A stretch of DNA of 64,000 nucleotides from Thermocaproicibacter sp036260805. Lineage in GTDB: Bacteria > Bacillota > Clostridia > Oscillospirales > Acutalibacteraceae. Made by a program: the position numbers and the translations under genes. Each line of letters begins with the position of its first letter. Within the stretch, counting starts at the first letter, position 1. Below, piece after piece: positions 49,781 to 57,626 of this stretch. Below the pieces are notes generated by a model that worked only from the letters and a program-made list of their open reading frames with translations, ran no database searches and was not told where the DNA came from. The stretch covers positions 62,001-126,000 of the forward strand of contig DATALZ010000014.1 in the NCBI GenBank assembly GCA_036260805.1. Direction: 5' to 3'.

Positions 49781-51256
49781 TTATAGCGAATTCAGCGCCA
49801 ATAGCACGTAGTTCAAAATAAACAGCAGGGTTGCAACGTACATAATGGGGTGAACGTCCTTTGCTTTCCCTCTGATTACCTTGAGCAGTACAAAGAGGAT
49901 AAAACCAAATGAGATGCCGGTTGTAATGCTGTAAGCGAACGGCATCATAGCGACTGTAATGAATGCCACCGCGGCGTCTTCAAAGTTATGCCAGTCGATA
50001 TCTGCAACCGCCGCCATCATCAGCATGCCGACGACGATCAGTGCAGGAGCTGTTGCGCAGGATGGAATGACGCCTACAATTGGAGAAAGAACAAGGCACA
50101 GTACGAACAGAATTGCAGTTACAACAGAAGTCAGGCCTGTACGTCCGCCTTCTGCAATACCTGCCGAGCTTTCAACAAAGGTTGTTGTGTTGGAAGTACC
50201 AACAAAAGCACCCGTAATCGTTGCGAACAGGTCTGCAAACAATGCACGGTCCATACGGGACTTAATACCTTTGCCTTCGAGCAGGAGCTTCTGGTCTTTT
50301 TCATCGAAAATGCCGCTGCGGCGTCCGGTACCAATGAAGGTTCCCAGTGCGTCAAAAATATCGGTGAGAACGAAGCCGATAATTGCCGTAAATGCCAGCA
50401 GTGTTTTAGCCGGATTTTCGAACAGGCCCACGAAATCAAGCTTGAATGCGGTGTTCGAAATGTGAGAGATGGAACTTCCAATCGCACTCGGGCTGATGGA
50501 AATGGTTGAGAAAAATGCACCGGCGGTGTTAATGCTTTTTCCGAGAGACGGGAAAAATACGTGCGGGTTTACGCCGCAGGCGATTTCAATAAGAGCAATC
50601 GCAGTTGTGGAGAGAATGCCGATGAGGATAGAACCTTTTACCTTCAGAACCATCAGCACAACAATAATTGCGATTCCAAACAGAACGAGTTGAACGGAAC
50701 GGTCGGAAAGATTGACAAGGGCAGGAACCGCTGAAGCATTGGTAACTACCGTGCCGCTGTCAAATTTTGTGTATGTTCCGGGATCGCAGGTGAATTTGAG
50801 CAGGCCGCCGTCTTTAATGCCAATATAGGCAATAAACAGGCCGATACCGCCGCCAATAGCACTCTGCAGTACCTTTGGGAGCGATTTAATAATTGCCTTG
50901 CGCAGTCCGGTTACGGTAATCACGATGTTGACAAGGCCGCAAATCAACACCATAGCCAGTGCCTGCTGCCATTTGAATCCCATGACGCCGCACACTGTAA
51001 ATGTGAAGAATGCATTGAGGCCCATGCCAGGAGCCAGCGCATACGGTACGTTGGCAAACAGCGCCATAACGAGCGTACCAACAGCAGACGCGATAATCGT
51101 GGCCACAAAAACGCCCTGAGGGTCCATTCCTGTGTTGGAAAGAACTTGCGGGTTAACGAAGATAATGTAAGCCATCGCGAAGAATGTGGTAATACCGGCC
51201 GTAATTTCAGTGCGGACATTCGTGCCGTACTGTTTGAGCTTAAAGAATTTTTCCAT
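49781..51256 (-). CDS. NCS2-family (AzgA/PbuG type) purine permease
   Basis: This 491-residue integral membrane protein has about 12-14 helices. The N-terminus FKLKQYGTNVRTEITAGITT and the blocks GMGLNAFFTFTVCG and GTSNTTTFVESSAGIAEGGR are diagnostic of the COG2252 group, which imports guanine, hypoxanthine or adenine with protons. The ATG at 51256 has GGAGG upstream. A sigma-A promoter lies about 50-80 nt before the start. No purine riboswitch was recognised in the leader, which is too short for one. Confidence 0.92.
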   Translation of the reverse strand: MEKFFKLKQYGTNVRTEITAGITTFFAMAYIIFVNPQVLSNTGMDPQGVFVATIIASAVGTLVMALFANVPYALAPGMGLNAFFTFTVCGVMGFKWQQALAMVLICGLVNIVITVTGLRKAIIKSLPKVLQSAIGGGIGLFIAYIGIKDGGLLKFTCDPGTYTKFDSGTVVTNASAVPALVNLSDRSVQLVLFGIAIIVVLMVLKVKGSILIGILSTTAIALIEIACGVNPHVFFPSLGKSINTAGAFFSTISISPSAIGSSISHISNTAFKLDFVGLFENPAKTLLAFTAIIGFVLTDIFDALGTFIGTGRRSGIFDEKDQKLLLEGKGIKSRMDRALFADLFATITGAFVGTSNTTTFVESSAGIAEGGRTGLTSVVTAILFVLCLVLSPIVGVIPSCATAPALIVVGMLMMAAVADIDWHNFEDAAVAFITVAMMPFAYSITTGISFGFILFVLLKVIRGKAKDVHPIMYVATLLFILNYVLLALNSL

Positions 51257-51305
51257 CCTTTTCCTCCACTTTCTCAATTGTGTCTAAACTTTGAACATAT
51301 TATAA

Positions 51306-51334
51306 ATTATATTTTAAAGGAGCTGCAAAATCAA
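51306..51334 (-). promoter_or_regulatory. Promoter of the purine permease gene
   Basis: On the minus strand TTGATT and TATAAT are separated by 17 nt. A second TATAAT-like element lies just downstream. Confidence 0.65.
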
Positions 51335-51467
51335 GGTCTCTTTGAATTCTATTTGATGAATTTATGCGTAAAATTCGCTTAAACCTATGTCATTTTACAC
51401 AAAACGACTATTTTTTCCCCGAATTTTGGAGCTTTTGCGGGAATTTGTGCAACATGCGGGCAAAAAT

Positions 51468-51501
51468 GAAAGAGCGGCTTTCTCCAACTGGGGAAAGCCG
51501 C
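51468..51501 (-). terminator. Terminator of pckA
   Basis: The stem GCGGCTTTCCCC / GGAGAAAGCCGC on the minus strand is followed by a U-rich TCTTTC tract. It lies about 20 nt after the stop codon. Confidence 0.8.
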
Positions 51502-51520
51502 GTTGCTAGTTCAGATTAAA

Positions 51521-53284
51521 TTATTTCAGTCTTGCTTTCAGGTTTTCAAGCTGAGTCTTGAGTTCCTTCGGGAGTTTGTCGCCAAACTTCTTGTAGAATT
51601 CCTCAATGCCGTCGGCTTCCTTGGACCATTCAGCTTTGTTAACTTCGAGGATGCCCTTCAAAGTGTCGAGGTTCATGTCAAGGCCGTCGAGGTTGATATC
51701 TTCTGCCTTCGGAACAAAGCCGATTGGGGTTTCCGTAGCGTCGGCTTTGCCTTCGCAGCGGTTCAGAATCCATTCAACAACGCGGAGGTTGTCGCCGAAT
51801 CCCGGCCAAATGAAGTGGCCTTCGTCGTCAAGACGGAACCAGTTTACGTTGAAGATCTTCGGAGCCTTGTCGCCGAGCTTTTCGCCCATTTCAATCCAGT
51901 GCTTGAAGTAGTCGCCCATATGATAGCCGCAGAACGGGAGCATAGCCATCGGGTCGCGGCGGACAACGCCTACTGCGCCGGTAGCGGCTGCGGTTGTTTC
52001 AGAAGCCATGATGGAACCGACAAACACACCGTTGTTCCAGTCGCGGGACTGATAAACCAGCGGAGTTGTGTGTGCGCGGCGGCCGCCGAAGATAATAGCG
52101 GAAATCGGCACGCCCTTGCCGGAATCAAACTCAGGGCTGACGCATGGGCAGTTCTTCGCAGGAGCAGTGAAGCGGCTGTTCGGATGAGCGCCCTTTTCCT
52201 TGGATGTTGTACCATCCCAAGGCTTGCCGGTCCAGTCGATTGCATTCTTCGGCGGATTATGGTCGAGGCCTTCCCACCAGACAGTGTTGTCGTCGAGGTT
52301 CTGGCAGACGTTTGTAAAGATTGTGCCGGACTTTGTGGTTGCAAGAGCGTTCGGGTTAGACTTGTCGTTTGTGCCCGGTGCGACGCCGAAGAATCCGTTT
52401 TCAGGATTGATGGCCCACAGTCTGCCGTCAGGTCCAATGCGCATCCATGCAATATCGTCGCCGACCGTCCAGGCTTTGTAGCCCTTCTTGCGGTAGAATT
52501 CCGGCGGAATCAGCATAGCCAGGTTGGTCTTGCCGCATGCAGACGGGAATGCAGCAGCAACGTACTTAATTTCACCCTTCGGGTTCTGAATGCCGAGGAT
52601 GAGCATGTGCTCAGCCATCCAGCCTTCGGTCTTGCCGAGGTAGGAAGCAATACGAAGTGCAAAGCACTTTTTGCCGAGCAGAACGTTTCCGCCGTAACCG
52701 GAGTTAACGGAGATAATGGTGTTGTCCTCCGGGAAGTGGCAGATGTAGCGCTTTTCAGCGTCGATGTCGCACTTGCAGTGCAGGCCGCGGACCCAGTCGT
52801 TGCTGTTGCCCAGGGTATCCAGAACATTCTGGCCTACGCGTGTCATAATGGACATGTTAAGAACAACATAAATGGAATCGGTCAGTTCAATACCGATTTT
52901 GGAGAACGGAGAGCCTACAGGGCCCATAGAATAAGGGATGACATACATGGTACGGCCTTTGTAGCTGCCGCGTGCAATGTCATACAGCATCTTATAAGCC
53001 TGCTGGGGTTCCATCCAGTGGTTTGTCGGACCTGCGTCCTCTTCTTTACGTGAGCAGATGAACGTACGGCCCTCAACACGTGCCACGTCGTTCACTGCTG
53101 TGCGGTGCAGATAGCAGTTCGGCAGTTTCTCCTGATTTAACTTGATCATTTCGCCGGTTTTGCAAGCTTCCACCCGCAATGCTTCAATTTGCTCCTCCGA
53201 GCCGTCGATCCAGACAACGCTGCCGGGATTGACAAGCTCTTTCATTTTCCCAATCCATTCCAATACCGATTGATTTTGAGTCAT
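51521..53284 (-). CDS. pckG: Phosphoenolpyruvate carboxykinase (GTP)
   Basis: This 587-residue enzyme interconverts oxaloacetate and phosphoenolpyruvate with GTP/GDP. Active-site blocks are the P-loop FPSACGKTNLAML, GDDIAWM, the N-terminal NCYLHRTAVNDVARVE, and NANPEN-like motifs such as INPENGFFGVAPGTN. Length and motifs fit the GTP form, not the shorter ATP form (PckA) of many bacteria. In fermenters it can run in the carboxylating direction to save energy. AAAGGAG precedes the ATG. The promoter has a palindrome in its spacer. Confidence 0.95.
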   Translation of the reverse strand: MTQNQSVLEWIGKMKELVNPGSVVWIDGSEEQIEALRVEACKTGEMIKLNQEKLPNCYLHRTAVNDVARVEGRTFICSRKEEDAGPTNHWMEPQQAYKMLYDIARGSYKGRTMYVIPYSMGPVGSPFSKIGIELTDSIYVVLNMSIMTRVGQNVLDTLGNSNDWVRGLHCKCDIDAEKRYICHFPEDNTIISVNSGYGGNVLLGKKCFALRIASYLGKTEGWMAEHMLILGIQNPKGEIKYVAAAFPSACGKTNLAMLIPPEFYRKKGYKAWTVGDDIAWMRIGPDGRLWAINPENGFFGVAPGTNDKSNPNALATTKSGTIFTNVCQNLDDNTVWWEGLDHNPPKNAIDWTGKPWDGTTSKEKGAHPNSRFTAPAKNCPCVSPEFDSGKGVPISAIIFGGRRAHTTPLVYQSRDWNNGVFVGSIMASETTAAATGAVGVVRRDPMAMLPFCGYHMGDYFKHWIEMGEKLGDKAPKIFNVNWFRLDDEGHFIWPGFGDNLRVVEWILNRCEGKADATETPIGFVPKAEDINLDGLDMNLDTLKGILEVNKAEWSKEADGIEEFYKKFGDKLPKELKTQLENLKARLK

Positions 53285-53325
53285 AATTTCTCCTTTCGGC
53301 CCAATGGCCTATTGAAATTGATACT

Positions 53326-53354
53326 ATAATACATCAACTTTTTGATGGATTCAA
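53326..53354 (-). promoter_or_regulatory. Promoter of pckG with operator-like palindrome
   Basis: On the minus strand TTGAAT and TATTAT are separated by 17 nt. The spacer holds the perfect palindrome CATCAA CTTT TTGATG (53332-53347), which sits where a repressor would block RNA polymerase. Confidence 0.6.
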
Positions 53355-53463
53355 TGGCAAAAACATTAATTCGTTAAACTTTTAGCAAAAATTTATACCA
53401 GGTGCGACTTTTTTCGTAAACTCTTCATTATGAATTTGTAAAACCAATATTATGCAAAATGAA

Positions 53464-54474
53464 TCAGTTTTGCTCTACGGGCATTTCGGCCCTTGCGTTC
53501 AGGTCGGGGCCGGCGGTGTGGCCGGCGAGAAACTCGTAGTATCCCTGCGCTCCAACCATAGCTCCGTTGTCTCCGCAGTAGGAAAGCTGCGGGCGGTAAA
53601 ACTCCAGCCCGCGCTTTTTGCACTCGCTTTCCAGCGTGCGGCGTAAAAGTGAATTCGCGGAGACGCCGCCTGCAATGGCGAGCTTTTTTGCGCCGGTGTC
53701 GCGGGCCGCAAGAAAAAAGTTGCGGGTGAGGCAGTCCACAACGGCTTTTCGGTAAGAAGCGGCGAGGTCGGGTACATTTAAGGTTTCTCCGCGCTGCTGA
53801 GCATTGTGAATCAGGTTGATAATGTTCGTTTTCAGGCCCGAAAAGCTGAAGTCGTAAGGCGCTCCGTCTACGGAAGGACGCGGAAGTTTATACGCTTTAG
53901 CGTTGCCGTTTTCAGCAATTTTATCCAGTTCAACGCCGCCGGGGTAAGGAATCCCCATGGCACGCGCGGCTTTGTCGAACGCTTCGCCAGCAGCGTCGTC
54001 GCGGGTCCTGCCCAGAACGCGGAGCTTGGTATAATCCTGCACCTCAACAATATGCGTGTGGCCGCCCGAGACGACCAGGCATAAAAACGGGGGTTCCAGT
54101 TCCGGAAAAGTAATGTAGTTTGCCGCAATGTGCGAACGGAGATGATGCACCGGTACGAGCGGTTTACCGCAAGCGAGCGAAAGTCCCTTCGCAAAATTCA
54201 CTCCCACCAGAAGCGCGCCGATGAGCCCAGGCGCGTAGGTAACGGCAATCGCGTCAAGATCGTCAAGGCTTGTCCCCGCATCGGAAAGAGCCTTCCGCAC
54301 AACCCCGACAATTGCCTCGCAGTGGCGGCGGGACGCAATTTCCGGCACAACTCCGCCATATAATTTATGTTCTTCCACCTGCGACGCGACCACGTTTGAA
54401 AGAACCGTCCGTCCGTTTTCCACAACGGCTGCGGCTGTTTCGTCACAGGAGCTTTCGATTCCGAGTATTTTCAT
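53464..54474 (-). CDS. tsaD: tRNA N6-adenosine threonylcarbamoyltransferase
   Basis: This 336-residue protein transfers the threonylcarbamoyl group to A37 of ANN-reading tRNAs. The N-terminal ILGIESSCDETAAAVV and the metal site VPVHHLRSHIAANY (HxxxH type) are diagnostic, with further blocks FLCLVVSGGHTHIVEVQDY and KKLAIAGGVSANSLLR. The ATG at 54474 follows AAGGATGG. It is the last gene of the polA-to-tsaD run, where rimI occurs a little upstream, as is common. Confidence 0.95.
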   Translation of the reverse strand: MKILGIESSCDETAAAVVENGRTVLSNVVASQVEEHKLYGGVVPEIASRRHCEAIVGVVRKALSDAGTSLDDLDAIAVTYAPGLIGALLVGVNFAKGLSLACGKPLVPVHHLRSHIAANYITFPELEPPFLCLVVSGGHTHIVEVQDYTKLRVLGRTRDDAAGEAFDKAARAMGIPYPGGVELDKIAENGNAKAYKLPRPSVDGAPYDFSFSGLKTNIINLIHNAQQRGETLNVPDLAASYRKAVVDCLTRNFFLAARDTGAKKLAIAGGVSANSLLRRTLESECKKRGLEFYRPQLSYCGDNGAMVGAQGYYEFLAGHTAGPDLNARAEMPVEQN

Positions 54475-54539
54475 TCTTATAACCATCCTTGTCTTTCTTT
54501 TGCTGCAGCAATTTTACATAATAGACCGGAAAGCAGAAC

Positions 54540-54572
54540 ATAATCTCCCCAGCCGAGAGCGGGGGAGATTAT
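54540..54572. repeat. Hairpin between the small CGNNN gene and tsaD
   Basis: ATAATCTCCCC and GGGGAGATTAT frame a nearly perfect stem with one mismatch and a short loop. It has no U tract in either direction, so it may be an mRNA processing or pausing element inside the operon. Confidence 0.5.
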
Positions 54573-54587
54573 AAAAACCGTACTAGT

Positions 54588-54791
54588 TTACAGTTTCGCA
54601 TCGTCCGGAACATGGGCGGCGTTCTTTTTGCCATGCCCTATTTTACAGCCGATTCGCATGGAGAGGGAACCTCTATTATTGTTCCCGCACGTCAGAGTAT
54701 ATCCGTTTTTCGCAGGCGCCAGTAAAAAACCTACAATTATGCCTGCCATGAAAAAGATAAATTTCGTCAGCCATCTTTCCTTTTTCGTCAT
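54588..54791 (-). CDS. Small single-helix protein with CGNNN motif, copy 1
   Basis: This 67-residue protein has a basic N-terminus (TKKERWL), one membrane helix (about residues 9-27, FIFFMAGIIVGFLLAPAK), and then YTLTCGNNNRG and a basic tail with a second Cys (GCKIGHGKKN). Helix end and Cys motif (GFxxAPxK, then CGNNN) are shared with the next gene upstream. The family is not known to me. It lies 26 nt after its paralogue in the tsaD/rimI operon. Confidence 0.65.
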   Translation of the reverse strand: MTKKERWLTKFIFFMAGIIVGFLLAPAKNGYTLTCGNNNRGSLSMRIGCKIGHGKKNAAHVPDDAKL

Positions 54792-54817
54792 GCCAGATTC
54801 CTCTTCCCGTTCTTAAA

Positions 54818-55024
54818 TTATAATTCTTTTGAAACCGGAACCGGAGCAACATGTTTGCGGATCAGCCTCTTTTGCGTGTGGCTCAATTCTTCCGGTGAAA
54901 CCATTGTGTTGTTGTTGCCGCAGGATACGCTCATCCCTTCTTTAATGGGAGCGAACATAAAGCCGATGACAATGCCCATAAAAGTACAGGCGAGCGCCAG
55001 CAGACGCGCTTCACGCTTTGACAT
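54818..55024 (-). CDS. Small single-helix protein with CGNNN motif, copy 2
   Basis: This 68-residue paralogue of the neighbour starts MSKREARLLALACTFMGI after AAGGGGCAG. It has one membrane helix ending in VIGFMFAPIKEGM and then SVSCGNNNTM, followed by an amphipathic charged tail. The shared residues are those of the helix end and the CGNNN motif, while the tails differ. Function unknown. It sits between rimI and copy 1. Confidence 0.68.
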   Translation of the reverse strand: MSKREARLLALACTFMGIVIGFMFAPIKEGMSVSCGNNNTMVSPEELSHTQKRLIRKHVAPVPVSKEL

Positions 55025-55094
55025 AAGACTGCCCCTTTTCATTTTTATTCAATTAAGTTTATCCGGAGTAGACAAGTTCCCTTTTAAATGAAGC

Positions 55095-55550
55095 TTAATT
55101 ATCCGGATGAAAATACAGGGTAAGAATGAGAGCATCCTCGGCCGGCTGCCGGTAAAAACTAGGCCGCCTGCCCATCTCGCGGAATCCGAGCTTGCTGTAA
55201 AGCGCAATTGCGCCCGAATTGGAAGCGCGGACCTCAAGCGTGACAAAAGACGCGCGGTTTTCTTTTGCAAAATCAATCAGGTACCGCATAATAGCCTGTG
55301 CGATTCCCATTCTGCGGTATTCCGGGAACACCGCGACATTGTCAATGTAACATTCATCCAGAACACAGTTCATGCCTGCGTAGCCTGCCGTTTTGCCGTC
55401 CAGCTCGGCTACGGCGAAAACCGCCGCGGGGTTTTCCAGCTCTGCAGCCAGTCCCGAACGCGTCCAGGGCTCCGAAAAGCAGACCCGCTCCAGCTCCGAA
55501 AGAGTATCCAAATGTCGTTCCGCCATTGGCACAATGCTTAATCCAGCCAT
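55095..55550 (-). CDS. rimI: Ribosomal protein S18-alanine N-acetyltransferase
   Basis: This 151-residue GNAT enzyme acetylates the N-terminus of ribosomal protein S18, or related N-terminal Ala/Ser. The acetyl-CoA loop VFPEYRRMGIAQAIMRYLID and the N-terminal LERVCFSEPWTRSGLAAELE are typical of RimI. It overlaps the upstream glycosyltransferase gene by 13 nt. RimI beside TsaD is a well-known grouping in Firmicutes; here two tiny genes separate them. Confidence 0.9.
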   Translation of the reverse strand: MAGLSIVPMAERHLDTLSELERVCFSEPWTRSGLAAELENPAAVFAVAELDGKTAGYAGMNCVLDECYIDNVAVFPEYRRMGIAQAIMRYLIDFAKENRASFVTLEVRASNSGAIALYSKLGFREMGRRPSFYRQPAEDALILTLYFHPDN

Positions 55551-56713
55551 CTGCGGCGCACCACTCTCTCAATTTTTTCATCCCGCGCAAGGTAAATGGT
55601 GCTGATTCCGACCCACAGCAGGCAGAAAAGCATCAGAACCGAGAGCACTTTGATGTTGATGAAGTGCGCATTGAACAGATTGTGGCAGACAACATAGGTG
55701 GAGCTAAGCACCGTGATAATCGGCACATAGAATTTTTCCGGGAAGTAGAACGCATAAATCACCGTCAGGATATCCGCCGGGTAAAAATAACGTTCGTGCA
55801 TATATGGCAGAATATATGGCACAAAAAGCACTGAAAGCAGCGACAGCGAAACAAGCATTTCTTCCGTCATGTCAAATTCCAGACGCCGGAAGTACAGCAC
55901 TGCGGAAAGAGTCAGGATAACGGCGAGAATTGCAATAATGGTTCCGGCAAGCTCCGGCGTATGCTTGGGATACCAGACGGAAAGGTTCGGCAGAAACATG
56001 GAGATATCGCTGTACTGCCGCGCCTGACGGAAATATACCGTCAGAAGATCCCAGAAATTGCGGCCCATCGCCGCCGCCGGAAGGATGGAAACAATGTATA
56101 CGGCCGGGAAAATCAAAAGGCTGCGCCACTTGATTTTATGTTTCAGAAGCATCAGAAGCAGGAAGGGCGCCAGAAAAACGGCCTGAAGCTTAAAGATAAA
56201 AGCAATGGAAAAGGCCGTAACGGCGGCATATTGCCGGTCCGTAATGAGAAAATAAATACAGGCCAGCAGGGCGCCGGTGTAAATGGAATCGCACTGGCCC
56301 CAGGCGGCGGAGTTGAGAATCACACTCGGCAGGAGCAGAACCACAGCGTACGCAATTTCGCCCCAGAATTCCTCATACTTCAGCCTTACAAGCTTCATGG
56401 CAAAGTATGCCATAAGGATATCGGCTAAAAACGATAGCATTTTAATCAGGTAAATATCCCGAATGGGGAGATAGGTGAGCAGTGACAGAAGGTAAAAATA
56501 AGGGGGCATGTAGTCGCCGATTTTCATTCCGATTGCGGAAAACCCTCCGTTGTATTTCAGCGTGGAGAACCATCCCTGCAGGAACTGGTGGTAGTCGCAG
56601 GATTCGAACGGCAGGAATTTCACGCGCGCGGCGAATGCGAGCACAGTGACGGCGATGAGGAACAGGATGCTTTCCGCCGTGACAAAATGGACAAATGCTT
56701 TCCGTTTGCTCAT
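55538..56713 (-). CDS. Gpi18-like mannosyltransferase/GT-C type membrane glycosyltransferase
   Basis: This 391-residue integral membrane protein has about 9-11 helices. An acidic loop after helix 1 contains FESCDYHQFLQGWF, the place where GT-C enzymes carry a catalytic Asp. Other conserved blocks are LLLPSVILNSAAWGQCDSIY and PYILPYMHERYFYPADIL. These fit the COG5542/Gpi18 group, which uses polyprenyl-phosphate sugars at the outer face of the membrane. Its acceptor is unknown. It overlaps rimI. Confidence 0.78.
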   Translation of the reverse strand: MSKRKAFVHFVTAESILFLIAVTVLAFAARVKFLPFESCDYHQFLQGWFSTLKYNGGFSAIGMKIGDYMPPYFYLLSLLTYLPIRDIYLIKMLSFLADILMAYFAMKLVRLKYEEFWGEIAYAVVLLLPSVILNSAAWGQCDSIYTGALLACIYFLITDRQYAAVTAFSIAFIFKLQAVFLAPFLLLMLLKHKIKWRSLLIFPAVYIVSILPAAAMGRNFWDLLTVYFRQARQYSDISMFLPNLSVWYPKHTPELAGTIIAILAVILTLSAVLYFRRLEFDMTEEMLVSLSLLSVLFVPYILPYMHERYFYPADILTVIYAFYFPEKFYVPIITVLSSTYVVCHNLFNAHFINIKVLSVLMLFCLLWVGISTIYLARDEKIERVVRRRWLD

Positions 56714-56749
56714 TACAAGACCTTCCTTTCACTGTCAGCTATGAATATG

Positions 56750-57583
56750 CTAAAAATTACTGGTCTTTCGGTAGACTAAAAAATCGAACTCAATGCCGGT
56801 ATCCAGCGATTCGGCTTCTTTCAGTTTTTCGCAGCCCTCTTTCGGGGTTTTCCAGTAGTAGGGCGTCATGGTAAACAGATTCTGCATGACTTCCGGGTCT
56901 GTCGTATGGATTTCTCCCTGTACGGCGACGCGTTCCAGAAAGGTAAAACCCGCGTATTCGGTCTCACGGTGTTCGTTTTCGTACGGATTTTCATACAGAA
57001 TTTTTTTCAGGCCGAACAGATGCTCTTCGCCGGGGACGGCAATAATCATAACACCGCCCGGTTTTGTCACGCGGTTCAGCTCTTCGGGGACAATCGGTGC
57101 AAACACGTTTGTTACAAGGTCTGCCGATTCATCTAGAACCGGAATCCCGAACATGCTGCCAACCGCGAACGAAATGTTCCTGTATTTTTTTGCCGCGGCT
57201 TTTACCGCGAATTTTGAGATGTCGAACCCGTAAATCCCGGCCTGCACGGAATGGCTTTCCAGAAATTCCGAGAGCCTGCCGGTGTAGTATCCTTCGCCGC
57301 AGCCTGCGTCCAGCACAACCGGATTCTCGCGCGGCAGGTATTTCAGGGTAAGTTCATTCAGCGCGTCGCTGAAAAGCGCGTAATACCCGGATTCAAGGAA
57401 TTTGCGGCGTGACGCGACCATCTGCTTGTCGTCGCCCGGCATTTTGGAGTGCTTTTTATTGGGCGGCAGCAGGTAAACGTACCCTTCCGACGCAATGTCG
57501 TAACTGTGTCCGTTGGCGCAGCCGAATGTTTTTTCATTCGGATTCAGCTGTCCGCCGCAGGCGGGGCAGGCAAAGATGCTCAT
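56750..57583 (-). CDS. rlmA: 23S rRNA (guanine-N1)-methyltransferase, RlmA family
   Basis: This 277-residue protein has an N-terminal zinc finger with Cys6, Cys9, Cys22 and His26 (CPACGGQLN, CANGHSYD). The methyltransferase domain (about 75-277) has SAM motif VLDAGCGEGYYTGRL and a later NVFAPIVPEELNRVTKPGG. The layout is that of RlmA(I)/RlmA(II), which methylate G745 or G748 of 23S rRNA; Gram-positive members of type II act on G748. It lies 43 nt after polA. Confidence 0.88.
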   Translation of the reverse strand: MSIFACPACGGQLNPNEKTFGCANGHSYDIASEGYVYLLPPNKKHSKMPGDDKQMVASRRKFLESGYYALFSDALNELTLKYLPRENPVVLDAGCGEGYYTGRLSEFLESHSVQAGIYGFDISKFAVKAAAKKYRNISFAVGSMFGIPVLDESADLVTNVFAPIVPEELNRVTKPGGVMIIAVPGEEHLFGLKKILYENPYENEHRETEYAGFTFLERVAVQGEIHTTDPEVMQNLFTMTPYYWKTPKEGCEKLKEAESLDTGIEFDFLVYRKTSNF

Positions 57584-57626
57584 GTTTCTGTGATTCCTTC
57601 CTTCGGCGAAGCTTCAAAGCAAAAGC

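Noticed and set aside
51257..51520. Purine riboswitch before the permease gene
   Set aside because: The promoter leaves only a short leader, and no purine-aptamer core was recognised.
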